Positions 1 to 7,274 of a stretch of DNA of 11,803 bases are shown here, piece after piece. The stretch comes from RUG14300 sp964619685 (lineage in GTDB: Bacteria > Bacillota > Clostridia > Christensenellales > CAG-1252), in NCBI GenBank assembly GCA_964619685.1, contig CAZUET010000048.1:1-11803 (forward strand). The letters are read 5' to 3'. Every line of letters begins with the position of its first letter. Positions within the stretch are counted from its first letter, which is position 1. The translations under genes and the position numbers were made by a program. The notes beneath the pieces are model-generated. The model was not told the origin of the DNA and searched no databases. It saw only the letters and a list, made by a program, of their open reading frames with translations.

Positions 1-2
1 AC

Positions 3-545
3 GAATTCAGTATAACCTATTACGATCCCGTTTATGATGTATATGAAATGAATGAGGATCAACCAAAAACCATAATGACCGATGTTCAGATACAAAAATC
101 GAATGAAGGTGAGTGGTATTATGATTTTGAAAAATACGGCACTATATATCTTAAAGATATACTTAGTGGCGAAACTATAGATACGATACAAGAAACTATC
201 AAACTTGGAAATAATATCGTAGCATCAGTAAGGCTGATAGTTAAAGAGTATGTCGCCGATATCACTTTTATAGAGGATAACGGTGCAGAGAATACCAAGG
301 AATTATTGGTCAATCACACACTATATAAAAATGGATTCAAAATATATCTTATGGGATATGACGAGATGACCTCGAGAGTCACCTTGATGTTTAAGAAAAA
401 CATTGGTGAACCGTTTTCGACGGCAGGACTCGTGATAGTAATGCTGGGAACACTTTTCCAGTGTATCATCTATCCATTGATAGTGAAGCTGTCCAAGAAA
501 AAGGCTGAAGCCTCCTCAAAGACTGTAAAGGAGGATAAGCAATGA
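3..545 (+). CDS. resB: ResB/Ccs1-like cytochrome c biogenesis protein, C-terminal part (5' end outside window)
   Basis: The reading frame is open from the first full codon at base 3, so this is the last 180 residues of a longer protein; the ATG at 48 is internal, has no Shine-Dalgarno, and is not the start. ResB with ResC forms the System II haem lyase that attaches haem to CXXCH apocytochromes on the outer face of the cytoplasmic membrane. The visible part is the extracytoplasmic beta-rich domain, including the family-typical stretch VNHTLYKNGFKIYLMGYD, which resembles the VNxPLxxxGxxxYQ pattern. It is followed by a final transmembrane helix (STAGLVIVMLGTLFQCIIY) and a Lys-rich cytoplasmic tail. 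The stop overlaps the next start as ATGA, which indicates translational coupling to resC. The family call rests on this pattern, the tail topology and the adjacent resC. The N-terminal helices cannot be seen. Confidence 0.82.
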   Translation, partial: EFSITYYDPVYDVYEMNEDQPKTIMTDVQIQKSNEGEWYYDFEKYGTIYLKDILSGETIDTIQETIKLGNNIVASVRLIVKEYVADITFIEDNGAENTKELLVNHTLYKNGFKIYLMGYDEMTSRVTLMFKKNIGEPFSTAGLVIVMLGTLFQCIIYPLIVKLSKKKAEASSKTVKEDKQ

Positions 546-1300
546 TTTGGTTACGCATATTGATGATTTTATCAGCTGTAGTGCTGTTTATATCTACCGT
601 GCTATTTATCAAAAAGGTTAAATTTGCAAAGTATATATCAGCAGTCGGATATTTATTAAATCTTGCAGTTGTTATAATAAATTGGGTATCAAACGGGTAT
701 GTGCCGTTTATAAGCATGTATCAAGTGCTTGCATTTGTGGGTGTTTGTTTTCCGTTAGCATATTTGCTGATACACTTCGTAAGGAATACCAAGATCGAGT
801 TTGCTTGGTTTACGCTCTGCGAGGCTGTATGTATGGTCGGCTCTGCTGCGATGTTCTCTACCATGATATGGCATCGAGCACCTGCACTTCAATCTCCGTT
901 CTTTATACCTCATATACTGTGTTATATGCTTTCATATTCATTATGTGCAGTATCATTTGTATTGACGGTAATAATGATATTCAAGCGAGAGCCTGATGAT
1001 AGACGAGAAATAGAAAGATCTATTTATTCCGTCGTCATTACCGCTTTTCCGTTTATGGTAATGGGCATGTTTTTAGGAGCACTCTGGGCTAATGAATGCT
1101 GGGGTAGCTACTGGTCATGGGATCCCAAGGAAAATTGGGCATTGATCACTACATGTCTATACGCACTGTATTTCCATATAAGGAAGCGTAAGTTCTTCCA
1201 AAAGTGGTTGATACCTATATTGATACTGGCATTTGTCAGTTTGATAATTACATTCGTTGGTGTTAATGCAGTTCAAGGTGCATTACATTCATATTCATGA
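542..1300 (+). CDS. ccsA: ResC/CcsA cytochrome c biogenesis protein (haem-handling WWD-domain protein)
   Basis: This is a 252-residue polytopic membrane protein of the CcsA/ResC (CcmC-related) family, which exports or presents haem for covalent attachment to apocytochrome c. The diagnostic WWD haem-binding motif is intact at residues 187-197 (WGSYWSWDPKE). It is flanked by the two conserved periplasmic-type histidines: H124 in SPFFIPH and H249 in the C-terminal GALHSYS, matching the family ending GVNxxxGLHSY. About seven to eight hydrophobic helices are visible, and the length is usual for a stand-alone CcsA. The start overlaps the resB stop (ATGA), and AAGGAGG lies just upstream inside the resB end. 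Because it directly precedes two genes encoding CXXCH proteins, those are the probable clients. ResA and CcdA (thiol reduction) are not in the window. Confidence 0.93.
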   Translation: MIWLRILMILSAVVLFISTVLFIKKVKFAKYISAVGYLLNLAVVIINWVSNGYVPFISMYQVLAFVGVCFPLAYLLIHFVRNTKIEFAWFTLCEAVCMVGSAAMFSTMIWHRAPALQSPFFIPHILCYMLSYSLCAVSFVLTVIMIFKREPDDRREIERSIYSVVITAFPFMVMGMFLGALWANECWGSYWSWDPKENWALITTCLYALYFHIRKRKFFQKWLIPILILAFVSLIITFVGVNAVQGALHSYS

Positions 1301-1308
1301 AACTAAAT

Positions 1309-1313
1309 GGAGG
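1309..1313 (+). promoter_or_regulatory. Ribosome binding site that sets the start of the propeller-peroxidase gene
   Basis: GGAGG lies five bases before the ATG at 1319. A farther upstream in-frame ATG at 1307 overlaps this motif and would have no Shine-Dalgarno of its own, so 1319 is the likely start. Confidence 0.8.
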
Positions 1314-1318
1314 TGTTT

Positions 1319-3562
1319 ATGAAAGGTAGTATTATTAAGAAGCTACTCGTATGTGCGTGTTTTGTAGCACTAATTGTTGCGTGTTGCTTCGCATTTAGTG
1401 CCTGTAAGCAAGAAGAATTGAATTTCGAATCGGTCAATGTATACCATACAGCCGAAAAGTATATTTCTCCTTCGGGTATAGCAATCAAAGGAGAATCGAT
1501 GTTCGTTTCCGATGCTACAAGCAATAAGCTTTATAGACTAAACGAAGAAGGTACTGTTCTTAGATCTTATTCGTTTGAACAACCCGTCAACTCGGTTTAT
1601 GTAAACGGTGACAACATTTATGCTCTTGTTGGTGAGCTTGCCGGTGAAATATATCGTTTTGACAGTGCTCTCAATTTGTTATCTAAGGCAGAGGTGGAGC
1701 ATACACCTATCGATGCACTTGTAGTTGACGGAAAAATCTATGTAGTAAATAGGTTTTCGGCTTCTATCAGCGTTTTGTCCGAAGATCTGACTAACAATAT
1801 AGCTCGTATCGACCTTAGTGCAGGAAGAGAGCCGGTAGCTATCGCTACAGCTCAAGATAAGATTTTCGTTGCATGTCATCTACCAAGTGGCAAAGCTACA
1901 GATGCTGTTGTATCTGCCGACTTGTTCGTAATTGATGCCGCTGAAAATAAGGTTACTAATAAAATAGAACTTATCAACGGTACAGGTAGTGTCAAGGATA
2001 TTGCCGTTTCATCTGACGGTAAATATGTTTACACCACCAACTTGTTTGCGAGATATGCATATCCTACATCTCAGCTTGATCGTGGTTGGATCAATACAAA
2101 CGGTATAACCATAGTTGATGCTGTCAATGAAAAGGTATATGCAGGTGTTCTTCTCGATAGCGTTGAATACGGTGCATCCAATCCTTGGGGTATTGATGTA
2201 ATAGGTGAGGGCGAAGATGCAAAGATAGTTTGTGCAATCAGTGGTCTTGGTGAAATATCAGTTGTGGATGAATCCGCAATGTTTGCTAAGCTCAAAAAGG
2301 TTGAAAATGGTGACTATCCGTATGGCATTGATGCTGTCGTTGACCGTGTAGAGTTTTCATCCGATATCAGCGAGCGTATCTCTGTTGGAGGTAACGGACT
2401 TCGTGAAGTATTGTTAGCTGACGAATATGGCGTAAGATACGCTTATCTTACACAATATTTTGATGGCACTGTTACTAAGATTGCTTTAGAAAAGGATAAC
2501 GCTGAAAACCGTGAGCAAGAAGTTTATATGATTGGTAGTCAAGGTGCTCCAACCGCCGAAAGAATTGGTGAGATTCTTTGGTATGACGGTAATTACTGCT
2601 ATCAAGCATGGGAATCCTGTGCAAGCTGTCACCCTGATGCAAGAGCCGACGGACTTAACTGGGATAACCTCAATGACGGATTAGGTAATCCTAAGCAAGC
2701 AAAATCAATGATGTATTCCCACAGAACACCTCCCGAAATGGTTACAGGTGCTCGTGAAACTGCAGAGATAGCCGTTCGTAAGGGTATGCAATTCATTCAG
2801 TTTAATACCATGGAAGAAAACCTTCTCGTATGTATCGACGATTATCTTAAATCACTTGCTCCTACTCAAAGTCCATATTTGAATAGAGACGGTACATTGA
2901 CCGAGTCTGCATTGCGTGGTAAAGAGCTTTTCAATGAATATAACTGTGCACAATGTCACAATGGTCCATATTTTACCGATCTTCAATTACATGAATCAAC
3001 TTCATTGGATCTTGATGATACATGGGAAAACAGAAATTTTGATACTCCTTCATTCGTTGAAATTTGGAGAACGGCTCCATACGTCTTTAACGGAAGCTGT
3101 GCAACCATGCAGGATGCAGTTCGTTACTTCGTTGAAACTTCTGGAATGACTATTACCGATGAGGAAGTAGAGGATTTATCAAATTATATCCTTTCGATCG
3201 GTGATGAGGGTGAATACTATGGTGTTCAGCAGGTATTATTCGATAGAAATGACGGTACTGATGATCTTGCCGTACAATTACTTGTTCCCGGTAGAACGAT
3301 CTACCAAGTAGTTGTTCGTAAGCAACACGAAACCGAAAAGAACGCTTATGTATGCGTAAAATTATATGGTGCGGACGGTAAACAGATCGGTGCGAGCGTT
3401 AATGCAGTTCTTACGGATATGGTCAAGGGTGACTATGCTGTATTTGAGTGCGATCTTGATGTACCATCCGATCTTGCTAAGGGAAGCTATTACGAGGTAT
3501 CTATCGTAAATGCCGATAATACCGATGAAGCATTAGCAACCACTCTTCGTGTTTACTATTAA
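1319..3562 (+). CDS. Di-haem lipoprotein: YVTN-type beta-propeller fused to cytochrome c peroxidase/MauG-like domain
   Basis: A 747-residue protein when started at 1319. A Lys-containing N-terminus and hydrophobic segment end in the lipobox FSAC, giving a lipidated Cys29 and anchoring on the outer membrane face. Residues of roughly 45-410 are repeated short beta segments of the YVTN/NHL propeller type (for example KDIAVSSDGKYVYTTN). The C-terminal part is a bacterial di-haem peroxidase-like domain. Its first haem motif is C434-A-S-C-H438, followed by PDARADGLNWD and SHRTPP, and the second is C543-A-Q-C-H547 in a GKELFNEYNCAQCHNGP context. FDTPSF.EIWRTAPY and a late EEVEDLSNYILS helix complete the family pattern. 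A beta-sandwich-like tail of about 110 residues follows. Known relatives reduce peroxide or oxidise a protein partner; which applies here is not shown. H468 (SHRTPP) and a Met in the SGMT stretch are only candidate axial ligands. The gene lies 18 bases after ccsA, consistent with co-transcription. Confidence 0.88.
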   Translation: MKGSIIKKLLVCACFVALIVACCFAFSACKQEELNFESVNVYHTAEKYISPSGIAIKGESMFVSDATSNKLYRLNEEGTVLRSYSFEQPVNSVYVNGDNIYALVGELAGEIYRFDSALNLLSKAEVEHTPIDALVVDGKIYVVNRFSASISVLSEDLTNNIARIDLSAGREPVAIATAQDKIFVACHLPSGKATDAVVSADLFVIDAAENKVTNKIELINGTGSVKDIAVSSDGKYVYTTNLFARYAYPTSQLDRGWINTNGITIVDAVNEKVYAGVLLDSVEYGASNPWGIDVIGEGEDAKIVCAISGLGEISVVDESAMFAKLKKVENGDYPYGIDAVVDRVEFSSDISERISVGGNGLREVLLADEYGVRYAYLTQYFDGTVTKIALEKDNAENREQEVYMIGSQGAPTAERIGEILWYDGNYCYQAWESCASCHPDARADGLNWDNLNDGLGNPKQAKSMMYSHRTPPEMVTGARETAEIAVRKGMQFIQFNTMEENLLVCIDDYLKSLAPTQSPYLNRDGTLTESALRGKELFNEYNCAQCHNGPYFTDLQLHESTSLDLDDTWENRNFDTPSFVEIWRTAPYVFNGSCATMQDAVRYFVETSGMTITDEEVEDLSNYILSIGDEGEYYGVQQVLFDRNDGTDDLAVQLLVPGRTIYQVVVRKQHETEKNAYVCVKLYGADGKQIGASVNAVLTDMVKGDYAVFECDLDVPSDLAKGSYYEVSIVNADNTDEALATTLRVYY

Positions 3563-3576
3563 TAAGGAGGTAAGCT

Positions 3577-6500
3577 ATGAATAGAATGAGAAAAGGTATT
3601 ATAGCAATTGTAGCTATAGCTGTACTGTTGATACTTTGTCTTACTTTTGTAGGATGTAAGTCAGAGACCATTTCCGGATATCAACAGTCCACAAAAAATA
3701 ATAATACGACTACGATTAAAACAAGCTCATCGAGTCAAAGTCAATATTATGGCTCACTTGAGAATGTTATTAACGGATATGCTTCAGAGTATATCATCAC
3801 ACGTCATAAGCCAATGTCCGGAACATTCTATGCTTATACCGAGGGCGTTACAGATGACCTTGCAGGCGTAAATGGCGGTGAAGGAAACGAATCTGTATTT
3901 TGGCCGGGCTCACAGCTTCTCAAATTGAAGCTTTCTTATGACCTTGACGGCAACCTCCAAAGAGAAGAAGAATTGCTTATCGACTCTCCTAACGGTGTAG
4001 TTAGAGATCCCGATGTATCTTCAGACGGTAAAAAGGTCGTATTTAGCTGGAAACAAAATAAGCAAGATGACTATCATCTCTATATCTATGATCTTGAAAC
4101 TGAGTATATCGAGCAGATTACATTCGGTCAAGGTATCAGTGATACCGAACCCAAGTGGCTTCCTAACGGTCAAATAGTATTCTCTTCATCGAGAGCTATC
4201 CAAATCGTTGACTGCTGGAAAACTCCCGTTTCCAATATTTATATTTGTAATGCAGACGGCTCCGAAATCATCCGTGTAGGTTATGACCAAGTCCATACTA
4301 CATATCCTACAGTTACAGAGGATGGCAGAGTTCTTTATACTCGTTGGGACTACAACGATAGAACTCAGATGTATGTACAGGCATTGTTCTCTATGAACTC
4401 CGACGGTACAGGTCAAACCGCTGTATTCGGTAACAACAGTAACAACCCAACCACCGTTATGCATACCGTTTCTGTTCCCGGTGCTACAAGTAAGTATCTA
4501 ACCATCGTATCAGGTCACCACGTAACACAGGGCGGAAAGCTTGCATTTATCGATACCGCTATCGAACGTGACGGTCAATCACCGCTTGATTATGTATTTG
4601 AACCTGCCGAATCGGGCGAAAGCATCGATACACTTGGTCAAGTTGGTAGAATTTATAAATATCCTATTGCTTTAAACGACAGTGAAATGATGTTCGCAAG
4701 AGCAGAATCATGGGCAAGTGCAAAGCAAGAGACCAAATTTAACCTTTACTATTACAATGAGGTAACAGGTGAAACGATATGTATTGCCGATTGTAACGGC
4801 GGTGCTATCTCCTGTTCTCAGATTGCTCCTATCCGTAGCAAGCGTACCTTCGTACGCCCCAGTATGGTAGATTATTCTAAGGATACCGGTACATATTATG
4901 TTGCCAATGTTTACGAGGGCGACACAATGAAGGATGTAGAATTCGGTTCTATTAAGTATTTAAGAGTTGTAGCTATCGATTATAGACCTTATGCCGTAGG
5001 TGCAGTTTCAGCAGGAAACAGCTCTGCATATCCCGATGGCTACGGTACGTCAGACCCTTGTACACCTGTCGGTACCGCTAACTCTACATGGGATGTTAAG
5101 AAAGTATTAGGTATCGTTCCTGTAGAAGAAGATGGTTCTGTAATGTTCAGCTGTCCTTCAGACCTTCCTGTATACTTCCAGTTGCTTGATAAGGACGGAA
5201 TGCTAATTCAATCCATGAGAAGCTGGTCGACACTTATGCCGGGTGAAACATTCTCTTGCATAGGTTGTCACGAAAACAAGAACAATGTTCCGGTAAGTGT
5301 AAGCGAGATCACATTAGCAATGAAGAAGGGCGTACAAAAGATTCAAAAGGATCTTTGGATGACCACCGAAGAGTATGAGGATTACGATCCATATACCGAT
5401 TATAAGGGATTTAGTTATGCTAACGAGATTCAACCTATTCTCGATAGAAGTTGTATTTCTTGTCATACTAATGTTGAAATTGCTAACAAGCGTCTTGGTA
5501 GCCAAGGTATCTCCGAGGATATCGGTCAAGCCGTTACTTCTTCTACATGGAAATATCTCGTAACCAATAAGACCAATAGCATTGATTGGATGAATCCATC
5601 CTTTAATCCGAGCTGGTCTTCTGCAATACAGCCTTACGGTAGTGACGCAGGTAGCTCTATTACTTGGGGTGCAGCATCCGATGCATGCTTCTATATGACT
5701 CAACAATTTACACTTACAGCAGATCAGCTTAACGGTAAATTCTTCATCAAGTGGCAATATGACGAGGATCCTCAGTTGTTCCTTAACGGTGTAAGAATTG
5801 ACTCGGTTCCTGCAAACGGTACTTATATCACAAGTACTACGTACTTTGCTTTGAGCGAGAGCCAAAAGGCACTTCTTGTAGAGGGTACAAATACCATTAC
5901 TGCTCGTGCTTACAACGCTATGGGTGGTTCCTACATGTATGTAGAATTGACCTGTAATACCGACATATCGACTGTCGTAGAAAGTCCGGTAGCTTTGACA
6001 AGTGAGATTAGAACTGCAAGCCGTGATAAAGTTGACTATTATCTATCATATCTTGTTCTTACAGGCTCATTCCTTAAGGGTAACTTCTACTGTGGTACAC
6101 CTACAAACGATATCACCGATTGGATCGGTGGCATGAGCGATCCTACCACCATTCCAGCGTATGAGCATGGTTCCACAAAGAGTGGTATTATCAATATGCT
6201 TATGAACGATCACCATGACGTTTTATCCTCAGGTATGATAACGATGGACGATATCTATCGTATAGCAGCTTGGATTGATCTCGGTGTTCCATTTAGAGGT
6301 AGCTATAATGAGGCTTCCGAAAATTGGGGAGCTAACGAAATGGGTGAAGCTGAAAGACGTCAAAATATGCGTGATTATTATGACAAGATCGATGAGCTTA
6401 ATAAGGCTAAGAAAGCAGGATTGTTAAGCAAAAAGAAGGTTCTTATCGAGTATTATGATAAGACAGGTAACTATATCGGTGCAGTTGAAGACAGACATCT

Positions 6501-7251
6501 TGCTATCCTTTATCTCGATCAAAAGATTCAAGCAGGCGACCAAGTTGTAGTAACACTTCCAAAGGGATACGATTATATTTGGTTTAACCTCAATCCTAAA
6601 TTCGAGCTTGCGCTTATGTACTGTCCGGATGGTGTATTCACATACACAGTTCCCGAGTATGCTGCTAATATTTATCCTAACCTGACTGTCGGAACAGATC
6701 AATATGTATATTCACATCCTACGATTACAGCATTCTTGCCAAGTGAAGAGGATTTAAACGCGGTATACAATGTTGCGCTCAATCCTTATGACGCACCTTA
6801 TGGCGATGCAAATGCTAAGATAACAGCAGGTAGTGCATGGGAAAATGACGGATACGGTAACTTCTTCCCGTCAAATGCATTTGATGGATTTACAGGTAAC
6901 CGTGGACACGGTTCATTCCCAAGTCAAAGCTGGGGACCTGACAAGAGCGCTAATAAGGATGACTTATGGCTCAAGATCGATTTCGGCAGAGAGGTAGAAT
7001 TGTACTCCTTCGAATTGTTCATAAGAGCAGACTTCCCTCATGACGCATATATTACCAAGCTTGAGCTTGAGTTCTCGGACGGAACTGTTATTGAATGGAC
7101 TGATCTAAAGGAAACCAACCAAGCACAAACACTTGAGCTTGACGAGGCTATCAGAACATCATCTGTTAAGATCAAGATCATCGAAACATCCAAAAACGAT
7201 TGGTGCGGTATATCCGAATTCAAGGCGTTTGGTAAAAATATTATTGATTAA
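3577..7251 (+). CDS. HzsA-related di-haem lipoprotein with propeller, galactose-binding-like insert and discoidin-like C-terminus
   Basis: A 1224-residue lipoprotein with lipobox FVGC (Cys27), then a Ser/Thr/Asn-rich linker. Residues of roughly 60-520 form a TolB/PD40-like beta-propeller (DPDVSSDGKKVVFSW; DTEPKWLPNGQIVFSSSR). A section typical of proteins related to the hydrazine synthase alpha subunit follows: MRSWSTLMPGETFSC leads into the first haem motif C561-I-G-C-H565, and GFSYANEIQPILDRS leads into the second, C626-I-S-C-H630. A galactose-binding-like beta-sandwich is inserted at about 680-795 (FLNGVRI, VEGTNTITARAYN). The HzsA-type segment then resumes with IAAWIDLGVPFRGSYNE, followed by an unrecognised beta domain at about 950-1055. 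Residues of roughly 1070-1224 resemble an F5/8-type C (discoidin) domain (SNAFDGFTGNRG, WLKIDFGREVELYSFELF). GGAGG sits six bases before the ATG, and the gene lies 14 bases after its neighbour. Only two CXXCH motifs exist. Hydrazine synthesis is not implied, because no HzsB/C partner is seen. The likely role is a surface redox protein of unknown substrate, matured by the upstream ResBC. Confidence 0.85.
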   Translation: MNRMRKGIIAIVAIAVLLILCLTFVGCKSETISGYQQSTKNNNTTTIKTSSSSQSQYYGSLENVINGYASEYIITRHKPMSGTFYAYTEGVTDDLAGVNGGEGNESVFWPGSQLLKLKLSYDLDGNLQREEELLIDSPNGVVRDPDVSSDGKKVVFSWKQNKQDDYHLYIYDLETEYIEQITFGQGISDTEPKWLPNGQIVFSSSRAIQIVDCWKTPVSNIYICNADGSEIIRVGYDQVHTTYPTVTEDGRVLYTRWDYNDRTQMYVQALFSMNSDGTGQTAVFGNNSNNPTTVMHTVSVPGATSKYLTIVSGHHVTQGGKLAFIDTAIERDGQSPLDYVFEPAESGESIDTLGQVGRIYKYPIALNDSEMMFARAESWASAKQETKFNLYYYNEVTGETICIADCNGGAISCSQIAPIRSKRTFVRPSMVDYSKDTGTYYVANVYEGDTMKDVEFGSIKYLRVVAIDYRPYAVGAVSAGNSSAYPDGYGTSDPCTPVGTANSTWDVKKVLGIVPVEEDGSVMFSCPSDLPVYFQLLDKDGMLIQSMRSWSTLMPGETFSCIGCHENKNNVPVSVSEITLAMKKGVQKIQKDLWMTTEEYEDYDPYTDYKGFSYANEIQPILDRSCISCHTNVEIANKRLGSQGISEDIGQAVTSSTWKYLVTNKTNSIDWMNPSFNPSWSSAIQPYGSDAGSSITWGAASDACFYMTQQFTLTADQLNGKFFIKWQYDEDPQLFLNGVRIDSVPANGTYITSTTYFALSESQKALLVEGTNTITARAYNAMGGSYMYVELTCNTDISTVVESPVALTSEIRTASRDKVDYYLSYLVLTGSFLKGNFYCGTPTNDITDWIGGMSDPTTIPAYEHGSTKSGIINMLMNDHHDVLSSGMITMDDIYRIAAWIDLGVPFRGSYNEASENWGANEMGEAERRQNMRDYYDKIDELNKAKKAGLLSKKKVLIEYYDKTGNYIGAVEDRHLAILYLDQKIQAGDQVVVTLPKGYDYIWFNLNPKFELALMYCPDGVFTYTVPEYAANIYPNLTVGTDQYVYSHPTITAFLPSEEDLNAVYNVALNPYDAPYGDANAKITAGSAWENDGYGNFFPSNAFDGFTGNRGHGSFPSQSWGPDKSANKDDLWLKIDFGREVELYSFELFIRADFPHDAYITKLELEFSDGTVIEWTDLKETNQAQTLELDEAIRTSSVKIKIIETSKNDWCGISEFKAFGKNIID

Positions 7252-7274
7252 TAATTAGGAGGAGATTTATAATT

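Noticed and set aside
48..50. ATG as start of a short complete gene at the left edge
   Set aside because: The frame is open upstream to base 3, no Shine-Dalgarno precedes this ATG, and the product matches only the C-terminal part of ResB.
682..996. Open frame of 104 codons overlapping ccsA in another frame
   Set aside because: It sits within the confident CcsA coding region, and its Cys-rich product has no family resemblance.
1307..1309. Upstream in-frame ATG for the propeller-peroxidase gene
   Set aside because: It overlaps the GGAGG motif that properly serves the ATG at 1319, and the shorter form gives a better lipoprotein signal.
5314..5865. Antisense open frame of 183 codons inside the HzsA-related gene
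   Set aside because: It lies wholly opposite a well-supported coding region, has no ribosome site noted and shows no recognisable motif; it is a reading-frame shadow.
3577..7251. Calling the gene true hydrazine synthase alpha (hzsA) and the organism anammox
   Set aside because: The extra domains, lipobox, Gram-positive style and lack of HzsB/HzsC or other anammox genes argue against it; only family-level relatedness is supported.
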